A DNA stretch of 13,445 bases from Corallococcus sp. (GTDB lineage Bacteria > Bacillota > Clostridia > Christensenellales > CAG-314). Both the position numbers and the translations under genes were made by a program. Positions 7,734 to 13,445 of this stretch are shown piece after piece (the first letter of the stretch is position 1; each line of letters starts with the position of its first letter). Below the pieces are notes generated by a model, which did no database searches, was not told where the DNA came from, and was given only the letters and a program-made list of their open reading frames with translations. The stretch is from positions 1-13,445 of the forward strand of contig JAMPHX010000032.1 in the NCBI GenBank assembly GCA_023663205.1, written 5' to 3'.

Positions 7734-7773
7734 GTTTAAGTAAGTTTAACGTCACTTAACTACTGCTAACTAC
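7734..7773 (+). promoter_or_regulatory. Helically phased box array, module 2
   Basis: Four boxes at exact 10-bp intervals: TTAAGT (7736), TTAACG (7746), TTAACT (7756) and CTAACT (7766). The first lies 23 bp after the start of the module 2 -10, as in module 1. Confidence 0.7.
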
Positions 7774-7813
7774 CATTATACAACACATCACGCAACCGAA
7801 TATGTTATTTGAA

Positions 7814-7842
7814 TTTAACTGTATTCGTGTGTGTTATATAAT
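7814..7842 (+). promoter_or_regulatory. Promoter of repeat module 3
   Basis: Perfect TATAAT (7837-7842) with TTTAAC (7814-7819) 17 bp upstream as a weak -35. It is the copy closest to the HD-domain gene, about 110 bp from its start codon. Confidence 0.5.
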
Positions 7843-7857
7843 AAAAAACGCAACCAA

Positions 7858-7889
7858 GTTTAAGTAAGTTTAACTACGCTTAACTGTTG
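7858..7889 (+). promoter_or_regulatory. Helically phased box array, module 3
   Basis: Three boxes at 10-bp intervals: TTAAGT (7860), TTAACT (7870) and TTAACT (7880). The fourth expected position (7890) is degenerate. The first box again lies 23 bp after the start of the -10. Directly after it, TCACGGCGCAT and TCACGGTGCAA form an 11-bp near-duplicate (about 7899-7920). Confidence 0.65.
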
Positions 7890-7951
7890 CAAATACAATC
7901 ACGGCGCATTCACGGTGCAACAATCGCGTGTGCGTTCTTTGGGAGAAAACA

Positions 7952-8533
7952 ATGACGGAATTTGAACAACTGTATACTATGTACATCAAACGCGACGGAG
8001 CGGATAAACTATTGGAATATCTCAAAAAAAGCGATTTTTTTACTGCGCCGGCAAGTTCCAAGTTTCACCTCGCGGAGGAAGGCGGATTATCCAAACATTC
8101 CGTAAACGTGTACAATAGGCTGCATAACCTTATCAAAAGCGAGTACGGCGACGGTTACACCGCTAAGTACAGCGACGAAACAATAGCGGTGGTTTCGCTT
8201 TTGCACGATTTGTGCAAAGTAAATTATTATGTGACGGAAACGCGCAATGTCAAGGAAAACGGCACTTGGGTACAAAAGTCGTATTATTCTGTAAACGAAA
8301 GGTTTCCGTACGGACACGGCGAAAAGTCGGTGTTTTTGGTTAACCAGTACATAAAACTTACCGCCGAAGAAGCCATTGCAATCAATTGGCATATGGGCGG
8401 TTTCGATATGCGCGTCAGGGGAGGTAGTTATTCGGTAAGCGAAGCATACGAAAAATACAAATTAGCATTGTTTCTGCACGTTGCCGACCTCGAAGCAACG
8501 TATTTGGATGAAGAAAAGGGGGTAAAAAGATGA
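7952..8533 (+). CDS. HD-domain phosphohydrolase
   Basis: 193 aa. HD-superfamily metal ligands are in order: FHLAEEGGLSKHS (His39, His49), LLHDLCK with the HD pair (His85, Asp86), YGHGEKS (His122), INWHMGG (His147) and HVADLEAT (His176, Asp179). The family hydrolyses phosphate esters, commonly nucleotides, in the cytoplasm; the substrate here is unknown. The start at 7952 is chosen because GGGAG stands six bases upstream; an in-frame GTG at 7928 has no ribosome binding site. The stop overlaps the pepT start (ATGA), so the two are translationally coupled. Upstream lie three tandem promoter/array modules, which implies tight or layered control of this operon. Confidence 0.85.
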   Translation: MTEFEQLYTMYIKRDGADKLLEYLKKSDFFTAPASSKFHLAEEGGLSKHSVNVYNRLHNLIKSEYGDGYTAKYSDETIAVVSLLHDLCKVNYYVTETRNVKENGTWVQKSYYSVNERFPYGHGEKSVFLVNQYIKLTAEEAIAINWHMGGFDMRVRGGSYSVSEAYEKYKLALFLHVADLEATYLDEEKGVKR

Positions 8534-9744
8534 CGTTACTTGAAAGATTTTTGAAATACGTACAAATAGATACGCAGTCCTGTCCCGACGTCGATACCGT
8601 ACCCAGCACGCAAAAGCAGTTTAACCTCTCTCGCGCGCTTGCGGAAGAACTTACGCAAATGGGTGCGACGGATGTCAAGTGCGACAGTCACGGTTATGTT
8701 TATGCTACCGTTCCCGCAAACGTAAAGGGAAACTACGCTCTCGGGTTTATCGCGCACGTAGATACGTCGCCTGCGGTTTCGGGCGCAAACGTCAAGCCGC
8801 AGATGTTTGGCAATTACGACGGCAAAAGTATAAATTTGGGTTGCGGCACGGTGCTTTCGCCCGACGAATTTCCCGAACTTTCCGAGCACGTCGGCAAAAC
8901 CTTAATAACGGCAGGCGGCGACACTCTTTTGGGAGCGGACGACAAAGCGGGCGTTGCGGAAATAATGACGCTTGTACAAACATTGCTTGCCGACCCATCG
9001 ATACCTCACGGCACGGTAAAGGTTGCTTTTACTCCCGATGAGGAAGTAGGAATGGGCGCGTCGCTGTTCGACGTGCAGGGCTTTGCCTGCGACGGAGCAT
9101 ATACCGTAGACGGCGGCGGATTGGGCGAATTGGAATACGAAAACTTCAATGCGGCAGGCATTCGGGTAAAGATAAACGGCAAATCGGTACATCCGGGCAG
9201 TGCAAAGGGCAAAATGGTAAACGCTTTGCTTGTGCTTACGGAGTTGCAAAATCTTTTGCCTGCATTTGAAAATCCCGCATATACCGAGGGGTACGAAGGA
9301 TTTTATCATTTGGATTCGGCAAGCGGAAGCGTGGAAAGCGCAAATGCGGCATATATAATACGCGACCACGACAAAACAAAGTTTCAAAGCAAAAAAGACT
9401 TTTTTGCAAAGTGTGTAGATTTTTTGAACGTCAAATACGGCGCAGGCACGGTGGAATGCGTAATAAAAGACAGTTATTACAACATGAAGGAAAAAGTTGA
9501 ACGGCATATGCACTTGATAGACAATGCCGTCAAGGCAATGCAGCGCGCAGACGTTACGCCCAAGATTGTACCCATTCGCGGCGGCACCGACGGCGCAACG
9601 CTTTCCTACAAAGGCTTGCCGTGTCCCAATTTGTTTACGGGCGGTTACAATTTCCACGGCAGATACGAGTATATACCCCTCGAAGATATGCAAAAAGCGG
9701 TGGATACGTTGCTCAATTTGGTGGATATCTACAAAGATAAATAA
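8530..9744 (+). CDS. pepT: Peptidase T (tripeptide aminopeptidase, M20B)
   Basis: 404 aa, full length (E. coli PepT 408). A cytoplasmic di-zinc aminopeptidase that removes the N-terminal residue from tripeptides. Metal and catalytic residues are all visible: His76 and Asp78 in FIAHVDTSP, Asp137 in LLGADDKAG, Glu171/Glu172 in TPDEEVGMG, Asp194 in YTVDGG and His376 in GYNFHGRYE. The satellite dimerisation domain (~205-320) contains KSVHPGSAKGKMVNA. The conserved IRGGTDGA motif is at 349-356. It overlaps the HD-domain gene by four bases and its AAGGGGG ribosome binding site lies inside that gene. No further gene follows on this strand for 2.5 kb. Confidence 0.97.
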   Translation: MTLLERFLKYVQIDTQSCPDVDTVPSTQKQFNLSRALAEELTQMGATDVKCDSHGYVYATVPANVKGNYALGFIAHVDTSPAVSGANVKPQMFGNYDGKSINLGCGTVLSPDEFPELSEHVGKTLITAGGDTLLGADDKAGVAEIMTLVQTLLADPSIPHGTVKVAFTPDEEVGMGASLFDVQGFACDGAYTVDGGGLGELEYENFNAAGIRVKINGKSVHPGSAKGKMVNALLVLTELQNLLPAFENPAYTEGYEGFYHLDSASGSVESANAAYIIRDHDKTKFQSKKDFFAKCVDFLNVKYGAGTVECVIKDSYYNMKEKVERHMHLIDNAVKAMQRADVTPKIVPIRGGTDGATLSYKGLPCPNLFTGGYNFHGRYEYIPLEDMQKAVDTLLNLVDIYKDK

Positions 9745-9872
9745 CTCGGCATATGCGTTGCTCGTCGAATGCAACAGACGGTTGCATTGCGTAAGGACAC
9801 TGCTGTGTGTGCGCGTGGTGAGAGCAGGTTTGCGAATATGTTCAAATATGTACAAGCGTGCATATAGCCGAG
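9745..9872 (+). ncRNA. Candidate structured RNA after pepT
   Basis: CTCGGCATATGC (9745-9756), starting at the base after the pepT stop, pairs with 9860-9872 (GCATAT-A-GCCGAG): 12 bp with one bulged A, plus two G-U pairs inward. Inside is a perfect 8-bp hairpin AATGCAAC/GTTGCATT (9768-9775 with 9781-9788, loop 5) and a small ACAC-TGCT-GTGT hairpin. AGCCGA (9866-9871) can instead pair with TCGGCT (9884-9889), which would break the long stem, so two exclusive folds exist. It could be a 3' UTR element of pepT or an independent RNA ending at the terminator at 10030. No known family was recognised: no SRP, tmRNA or RNase P signatures, and too short for 6S. Confidence 0.4.
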
Positions 9873-10029
9873 AGGGTTTCTTATCGGCTGTAATTGTTTA
9901 CAATTCCAAACCGTTTGCGAATAATTACAATAGTAAGCGAAAGTAAACAAATAGGTATTTTGCGCAATACGCTCGGACGTATTTCGACGAAAGGTTATCT
10001 TGTTTCTGTTATTAAATTTACGGACAACA

Positions 10030-10070
10030 AAAATGGCGAAGATAAACGTATCTTCGCCATTTTATTTTTA
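10030..10070. terminator. Strong bidirectional terminator
   Basis: 15-bp perfect stem (10030-10044 with 10049-10063), AACG loop, T-rich tails on both strands (TTTTATTTTTA on plus, TTTTGTTG on minus). It separates the pepT transcript (plus) from the ferritin-like operon (minus). It sits 286 bp after pepT, leaving room for the candidate RNA between them. Confidence 0.85.
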
Positions 10071-10125
10071 CTATTACGGGTTCATTAGGCGTAATATTGC
10101 AAAGTGCTTTTGCTCTTATTACTAT

Positions 10126-10167
10126 AACTAATGCCGTGCCGCAATATATGTCGGTTAACTAATGCCG
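10126..10167 (+). repeat. Short direct repeat
   Basis: AACTAATGCCG occurs at 10126-10136 and 10157-10167, 31 bp apart, in the gene-free stretch 10071-10243. Nothing else of note was seen there except the hairpin at 10211. Confidence 0.4.
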
Positions 10168-10210
10168 CCGAAAAGATATTATTGTTTTATTACCGATGTG
10201 TTTGCACGTA

Positions 10211-10227
10211 AAAATACTCTGTATTTT
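10211..10227 (-). terminator. Weak hairpin after the miniprotein operon
   Basis: AAAATAC/GTATTTT with a 3-base loop, 16 bp past the stop of the 44-aa gene on the minus strand. The stem is A/T-rich with Us at its base, so it is a weak terminator; read-through would stop at 10030-10063. Confidence 0.3.
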
Positions 10228-10243
10228 CGTCGTTGCGCTTTGT

Positions 10244-10378
10244 TCAATCGGTAATTATCATAGGCAAATCAAACGGGTATGCGTATTGCAGGTAATCCGT
10301 TTGTTTGTTGCGTTTGACGCAATTTTCGTCCAGCAAAACGGCATTTGCCAAAAACATCGGATTGTTTGTATCTTTCAC
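10244..10378 (-). CDS. 44-aa miniprotein, similar to the preceding 55-aa one
   Basis: GTG start in a 4-base overlap (GTGA) with the stop of the 55-aa gene, and GGAGG seven bases upstream, an excellent translation start. The protein contains FLANAVLLDEN (9-19), one Cys (20) and YPFDLPM (34-40), ending IITD. The 55-aa neighbour has FLSDAVLLGDA and YPFGLPF in the same order, so the two look like products of duplication. No signal peptide or membrane helix. Function unknown; the company of a ferritin-like protein and a sigma-E-like promoter suggests a small spore-coat or accessory subunit. I do not recognise it as CotJA or CotJB. An internal ATG at codon 8 is a less likely start. Confidence 0.65.
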   Translation of the reverse strand: MKDTNNPMFLANAVLLDENCVKRNKQTDYLQYAYPFDLPMIITD

Positions 10379-10542
10379 ATCGAACCTCCGTTGTCAAAAG
10401 GCAGTCCAAAGGGGTAATTCAGCGCAATGTCCAAATTTGCCCCGAATGTCGGATGCATATGCTTGTAACAGTATGCGTCGCCGAGAAGTACCGCATCGCT
10501 CAAAAAATCCGTATACTGTTCGGTGGGTGTAGTGTCGCTCAT
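10375..10542 (-). CDS. 55-aa miniprotein in the ferritin-like operon
   Basis: Starts 28 bp after the ferritin-like gene with AAAGGAG seven bases before ATG. Residues 13-23 read FLSDAVLLGDA, Cys25 and several Tyr/His follow, and NYPFGLPF is at 42-49. The FL-x2-AVLL and YPF-x-LP motifs recur in the next gene, which overlaps it by four bases. Cytoplasmic by appearance. Function unknown. Translational coupling to its paralogue suggests the two act together, perhaps as a heteromeric pair binding the ferritin-like protein; that is inference. Confidence 0.7.
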   Translation of the reverse strand: MSDTTPTEQYTDFLSDAVLLGDAYCYKHMHPTFGANLDIALNYPFGLPFDNGGSM

Positions 10543-10570
10543 CGTGTTTCTCCTTTGGCAGTCGGTTATG

Positions 10571-11812
10571 TCAGCGTCCGACGGTAGTGTTGTCGACTTT
10601 GCGGTTGCGCAGTTCTTCTACGGGGTGAATTTCCGTTTCGAAGCGGTAATCCTTACCGTTGTCCACAATATACTTTTTTATTACGTTGTGGCTTGCGACT
10701 TCGCTTTCCTTTACGTTGACTTCGCTTTGATAGTTGAAGAAATTTGCGTCCGGTTCGAGTTCGTTTACATTTACGTAATCTTCCTTTTTGGCGGTGATGT
10801 TTACCGTGTTTCTCAGTATTTCGCGAATATAACTTATGTTGGAGCGGAATGCAAGCAGTTCGGGGAATTCACCTTTGGGTATAACCTGCTGCCATACTTT
10901 GTTTTCGTACTTTTGCAGCATTTCCGACGCTGTATGAAGGTGCTGCAACTCGATGTTGAAATGCTGCTGCCAAATATCTTTGATGTATTTGTCCGTTTCG
11001 TCCTGCCACAGCGAGTAGTACAGATAACATTCGGTGTATTCGTGCATCAAAAGTTCTTCAAACCAAGTGCAGTTTACGTCTTTCAAACCGCCGTACAGCG
11101 AAACGTGCTGTTCTTCAATCATACCTATTTCGGTGTACAGTTGTCTGCCCAGTTTGTTTTGGTAAAATGCCGCCTGTCCCATGTAGTAGTTCATTGTCTG
11201 CTGTTCGGCGGCCGTCAATATGTTGAGGTCCAACTTTGTAAGCGCGGAAGCGTGCTTGAAGTTGACGTAACGCTTGATATCGTCTGCCGGATAGCGGTGT
11301 TCGGAAATGGTCGGACGTCCGGGCATAAGTTCCGTGTATTTGCCTACCAACTTCTCGGCAAGCACGCCTTTGTCCATTTCAAGCAAATCGGCATATCTGT
11401 ACAAATGGTCAAAGTCTTCCAGAAGTGCAAAGTCCATTGCCTGCTTTACGTATTTGTCTGCTTCGCGCTGTGCAAAAATAGCCGTCAAATCTACGGCAAG
11501 TTGCTCGTAGCCTATCGAGTGTTCCAATATACCCTCGTTTATCGGCTTTAACGCCGCAATGCGTTTTTGCTGCTGCTGTTCCTGTCTGCGCATTACCGCA
11601 AGTTGGCGTCTTGCGTCGTTATCTGCGCAGTGACGGTGGAATTGGTGCGAAAACCACACGGCTTCGTATTCCGCGCCGTTGGCAAGTATTACGCGTACAC
11701 GCGTGTAGGGGTCGACTTCGTACTTGTTGTACGGCTTGGGTGCAAGTTGTTTCCAATCAAAAAAGTTTTCGGAAACCTTTTGCGGCGCTTCGTTAAACGG
11801 ATTGATATTCAT
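10571..11812 (-). CDS. Ferritin-like (putative diiron) helical protein, family not recognised
   Basis: 413 aa. The middle (about 95-300) is helical with carboxylate/histidine motifs as in ferritin-like metal-binding bundles: LEDFDHLYRY (131-140), EEQHVSLYGG (233-242, ExxH), HEYTECYLYY (257-266) and NIELQHLHTA (286-295, a second ExxH). Residues 75-83 are Gln/Arg-rich. The N-terminal ~60 residues contain VRVILANGAEYEAVWF, likely a small beta unit. No signal peptide. Manganese catalases and rubrerythrin-like proteins of spore coats (CotJC type) are relatives by fold only; the sequence is not CotJC. AAGGAG lies 10 bases before ATG. First gene of a putative operon with two miniproteins. Fold assignment moderately sure, function unknown. 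Confidence 0.75.
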   Translation of the reverse strand: MNINPFNEAPQKVSENFFDWKQLAPKPYNKYEVDPYTRVRVILANGAEYEAVWFSHQFHRHCADNDARRQLAVMRRQEQQQQKRIAALKPINEGILEHSIGYEQLAVDLTAIFAQREADKYVKQAMDFALLEDFDHLYRYADLLEMDKGVLAEKLVGKYTELMPGRPTISEHRYPADDIKRYVNFKHASALTKLDLNILTAAEQQTMNYYMGQAAFYQNKLGRQLYTEIGMIEEQHVSLYGGLKDVNCTWFEELLMHEYTECYLYYSLWQDETDKYIKDIWQQHFNIELQHLHTASEMLQKYENKVWQQVIPKGEFPELLAFRSNISYIREILRNTVNITAKKEDYVNVNELEPDANFFNYQSEVNVKESEVASHNVIKKYIVDNGKDYRFETEIHPVEELRNRKVDNTTVGR

Positions 11813-11834
11813 TTTTTGTTTTCTCCTTTATTTT

Positions 11835-11859
11835 CGGTTTGCAAACAGTCGGCAAACCG
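11835..11859. promoter_or_regulatory. Inverted repeat in the leader of the ferritin-like gene
   Basis: Perfect 8-bp arms CGGTTTGC (11835-11842) and GCAAACCG (11852-11859) with a 9-base loop, ending six bases before the AAGGAG of the ferritin-like gene. It may be an operator or an mRNA hairpin next to the ribosome binding site. Confidence 0.5.
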
Positions 11860-11926
11860 GTTGCGGCAAATATTACGGTTACACGTATTATTGCCTGACG
11901 TTATTCGGCGTTTGCGTAGTTTGCAC

Positions 11927-11952
11927 ACTGTATTGCTAAGTGTTGCCAATAT
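11927..11952 (-). promoter_or_regulatory. Sigma-E-like promoter of the ferritin-like operon
   Basis: Read on the minus strand: ATATT (11952-11948), 13-bp spacer, AATACAGT (11934-11927), against the sporulation sigma-E pattern ATATT-13-CATACAnT (one mismatch in the -10). This predicts a ~105-nt leader. If right, the operon is switched on in the mother cell early in sporulation. Confidence 0.4.
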
Positions 11953-12161
11953 TAGATTTTTTACACAATTGCGTGCAAATTTGTTGTAAGTTGTAACTGC
12001 TAATGTTTGTTTGCCTGAAATTTAAAACAATATATTTGTGTAATAGTAAAAGCAAAAAAATTATCATAAACCGCCGCTTTTGCGTAATAAGCGCAAGCGG
12101 AGGTACATAAAATATCGTATAAAGCGACGGCTTGTCCGTTTCATAGAAATTGTGAAACACG

Positions 12162-12207
12162 TTGTCCACATTGCAATGTGGACTATTGTGGATAACTTTG
12201 TGGATAA
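12162..12207. promoter_or_regulatory. DnaA-box cluster with a 20-bp palindrome
   Basis: Two perfect DnaA boxes TGTGGATAA (12187-12195 and 12199-12207) lie 12 bp apart. TTGTCCACA (12162-12170) matches 8 of 9 of TTATCCACA, and TGTGGACTA (12177-12185) matches 7 of 9. The latter two overlap a perfect 20-bp palindrome (12164-12183). To the left, about 11950-12065 is AT-rich. The cluster ends 67 bp before the amidase start. No dnaA, dnaN or rpmH is in the window. Confidence 0.75.
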
Positions 12208-12274
12208 GTGCACAACTAAGAGATTTTTGTGCGAAAATAGTCGGTTTTTAAAGCAAAACGGAGAAAAGTGTAAA

Positions 12275-12970
12275 ATGACGTTAAAGGTGCTTAGCGGAAA
12301 AAAATTGGCATGGGCTTTGGCTGTGCTTTGTGCGGTTCAACTTGTGCTGACTGCGTATCTGTGCGTAAGCACATTCGGAAACGAGCAGACGTCGCTGCTG
12401 GATTTTACCGTTGTAATAGATGCGGGGCACGGCGGAATAGACGGCGGCGTAGTCGGTTTTGCAGGCACGCGGGAAAGCGACCTCAATTTGCAATATGCTG
12501 CAACTTTGGGAGAAATTTTCAAAAATTGCGGTTTCAACGTAGTGTATACGCGCACCGACAAAGGGGGATTGTACGGCACGTATTCGGCGGGATTCAAACG
12601 CCGCGATATGGAAAAGCGCAAGGAAATAATACTTGCTTCCCGTCCCGACATAGTAATTTCCGTGCACATGAACAAGTTTGGCGACAGTTCCCGCAGCGGA
12701 CCGCAGGTGTTTTTCCAAGAAGGACGCGATGACGGCAAACGTCTTGCAGACAGCGTGCAACTTGCTCTCAACAAATTTACGGGCAATTCGCACGCCGCGC
12801 TCCGCGGGGATTTTTACGTAACGCGCGCGGCAGACGCGGCAAGCATAATTGTGGAATGCGGGTTTTTGAGCAATCCCGACGAGGAGCAAAAACTAAACAC
12901 CGAGCAGTATATGCGCAGTTTGACGGAAATCGTCTTTGAGGGGGTAATGTTATATTTGTATTCGTTGTGA
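12275..12970 (+). CDS. cwlD: N-acetylmuramoyl-L-alanine amidase, CwlD-type
   Basis: 231 aa, close to B. subtilis CwlD (237). A single N-terminal membrane helix (about 11-31) precedes an Amidase_3 domain (about 44-229). Zinc ligands are His52 in DAGHGGIDGG, Glu67 in TRESDLN and His131 in ISVHMNKF. The catalytic Glu194 is in IIVECGFLSN. CwlD removes the peptide from muramic acid so that muramic delta-lactam can be made in the spore cortex, which is needed for germination. The ATG at 12275 is preceded by CGGAG 11 bases upstream and gives the expected signal-anchor. In-frame codons back to 12080 cover the DnaA-box region and lack a ribosome binding site. A general cell-wall amidase remains possible, but size and layout favour CwlD. 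Confidence 0.85.
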   Translation: MTLKVLSGKKLAWALAVLCAVQLVLTAYLCVSTFGNEQTSLLDFTVVIDAGHGGIDGGVVGFAGTRESDLNLQYAATLGEIFKNCGFNVVYTRTDKGGLYGTYSAGFKRRDMEKRKEIILASRPDIVISVHMNKFGDSSRSGPQVFFQEGRDDGKRLADSVQLALNKFTGNSHAALRGDFYVTRAADAASIIVECGFLSNPDEEQKLNTEQYMRSLTEIVFEGVMLYLYSL

Positions 12971-12982
12971 CGGCAAAACTGC

Positions 12983-13010
12983 TTGACTAATTCCAAAATG
13001 CGGTTACAAT
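12983..13010 (+). promoter_or_regulatory. Promoter abutting the ProX-like start codon
   Basis: TTGACT (12983-12988), 16-bp spacer, TACAAT (13005-13010), then seven bases to ATG at 13018. Transcription should begin at or next to the A of the start codon. The 47-bp gap after cwlD holds no clear terminator. Confidence 0.55.
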
Positions 13011-13017
13011 TACTTTT

Positions 13018-13445
13018 ATGGATATGATAAGCAAAGTAACCGATTACCTTGACGAACTCAAAATAAACTACCGTTTGCTAAGACACCAAGCCGTAGTAAC
13101 CACGGAAGAATCCAAACGAGTCGTTCACGTAGATAACTGCGCGTCTTGCAAGAGTTTGTTTGTAAAGGACAAAAAAAGCGACAATTACTATCTTGTGGTT
13201 TTGCTGTTCGATAAGCGCGCCGATATGCGCAAATTGGCGTCTTACGTAAACTGCGCCAAGTTTGAATTTGCGACGGAAGAAGCGCTGTGGAACAAACTGT
13301 GCGTACACCGCGGTTCGGTATCGCCGTTTGCGTACCTCAACGAAACGGACGGCGACGCGCCTCTATTGATAGACAGCGACGTCTTTAATAGCGAGTATGT
13401 CAAATTTCATCCTTGCGACAACACGGCTACGGTTGTGGTAAAAAC
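13018..13445 (+). CDS. YbaK/ProX-type prolyl-tRNA editing protein (3' end missing)
   Basis: 142 codons are visible and the frame is open at the window edge; family members are about 160 aa, so only a short C-terminus is missing. The INS/YbaK domain trans-edits mischarged tRNA, hydrolysing Ala-tRNA(Pro) or Cys-tRNA(Pro) in the cytoplasm. Visible features are YRLLRHQAVVTTEES (18-32), CKSLFVKDKK (44-53) carrying the conserved substrate-binding Lys45, YYLVVLLFDKRADMRKL (57-73) and the RGSVSPFAYLN loop (98-108). This pattern fits the free-standing ProX (PrdX) group better than YbaK proper. No Shine-Dalgarno precedes the ATG and a promoter ends seven bases upstream, so the mRNA is probably leaderless. 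Confidence 0.85.
   Translation, partial: MDMISKVTDYLDELKINYRLLRHQAVVTTEESKRVVHVDNCASCKSLFVKDKKSDNYYLVVLLFDKRADMRKLASYVNCAKFEFATEEALWNKLCVHRGSVSPFAYLNETDGDAPLLIDSDVFNSEYVKFHPCDNTATVVVK

Larger units (their letters stand above)
7590..7897 (+). repeat. Three tandem ~123-bp promoter/array modules
   Basis: Modules begin at the -10 elements 7590, 7713 and 7837 (offsets 123 and 124 bp). Modules 2 and 3 share a perfect 31-bp segment (7720-7750 and 7844-7874) and the ATTCGTGT element just before the -10. Modules 1 and 2 share TGCTAACT and ATCACGCAA. Module 3 degenerates after its third box. The -10-to-array distance is identical in all three. No palindromic CRISPR-like repeat or spacer pattern is present. 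Confidence 0.85.

Noticed and set aside
7590..7897. CRISPR array
   Set aside because: Repeats are 10 bp and ~123 bp with promoters inside; no 25-40-bp repeats separated by unique spacers and no cas genes.
7601..7897. Integron-type attC or plasmid iterons
   Set aside because: No integrase, replication gene or recombination core; the boxes are tied to -10 elements, pointing to transcription.
9745..9872. 6S RNA, SRP RNA or tmRNA
   Set aside because: Too short for 6S, lacks the GGAAG/AGCAG SRP loop signature and has no tRNA-like ends or tag frame.
10196..11551. Plus-strand ORFs opposite the ferritin-like operon (up to 342 aa)
   Set aside because: Phe/Val/Cys-rich antisense translations, no ribosome binding site; the minus-strand frames have strong starts and family-like helices.
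12080..12274. N-terminal extension of the amidase to 12080
   Set aside because: Would run across the DnaA-box cluster from a TTG without a ribosome binding site and place the signal-anchor internally; the ATG at 12275 gives the normal CwlD layout.

Overview
This window looks like chromosomal DNA of an endospore-forming member of the Clostridia. The evidence is a BclA-like collagen-repeat surface protein, a CwlD-type cortex amidase, two candidate sigma-E-like promoters, and the overall protein set (GlnN, PepT, YbaK-type editing protein). I cannot fix the genus; an uncultured Christensenellales-like gut lineage would fit. There are no transposases, integrases, tRNAs, rRNAs or CRISPR arrays.

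Layout, left to right. (1) 1-2273: a collagen-like exosporium-type protein on the minus strand faces a family 2 glycosyltransferase with TPR-like repeats on the plus strand. They share a 180-bp divergent region holding a 27-bp near-perfect palindrome. The glycosyltransferase may glycosylate the collagen-like protein. (2) 2470-6806: core nitrogen and nucleotide metabolism, with type III glutamine synthetase (minus) divergent from CTP synthase (plus). The CTP synthase gene has a clean TTGACA-17-TATACT promoter and an unusual eight-G ribosome binding site. (3) 6992-7480: a hypoxanthine/uracil DNA glycosylase with its own terminator. (4) 7537-9744: a two-gene operon, an HD-domain phosphohydrolase overlapping peptidase T by 4 bp. 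It is preceded by three tandem copies of a ~123-bp module. Each module has a -10 element and, exactly 23 bp further on, a run of TTAACT-like boxes repeated at a strict 10-bp period. (5) 9745-10070: a gene-free stretch that begins with half of a long-range stem and ends in a 15-bp terminator hairpin, possibly a small RNA. (6) 10244-11812 (minus): a putative operon of an unrecognised ferritin-like protein and two tiny, mutually similar proteins (55 and 44 aa). Its upstream region has a sigma-E-like promoter, so it may be a spore-coat or sporulation locus. (7) 11950-12274: an AT-rich region followed by a tight DnaA-box cluster that includes a perfect 20-bp palindrome. (8) 12275-13445: CwlD-type amidase and a partial YbaK/ProX prolyl-tRNA editing protein, the latter apparently expressed from a leaderless mRNA.

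The parts most worth attention are the triplicated promoter/array module, the ferritin-like plus twin-miniprotein operon, the DnaA-box cluster away from any dnaA gene, and the structured region after pepT.
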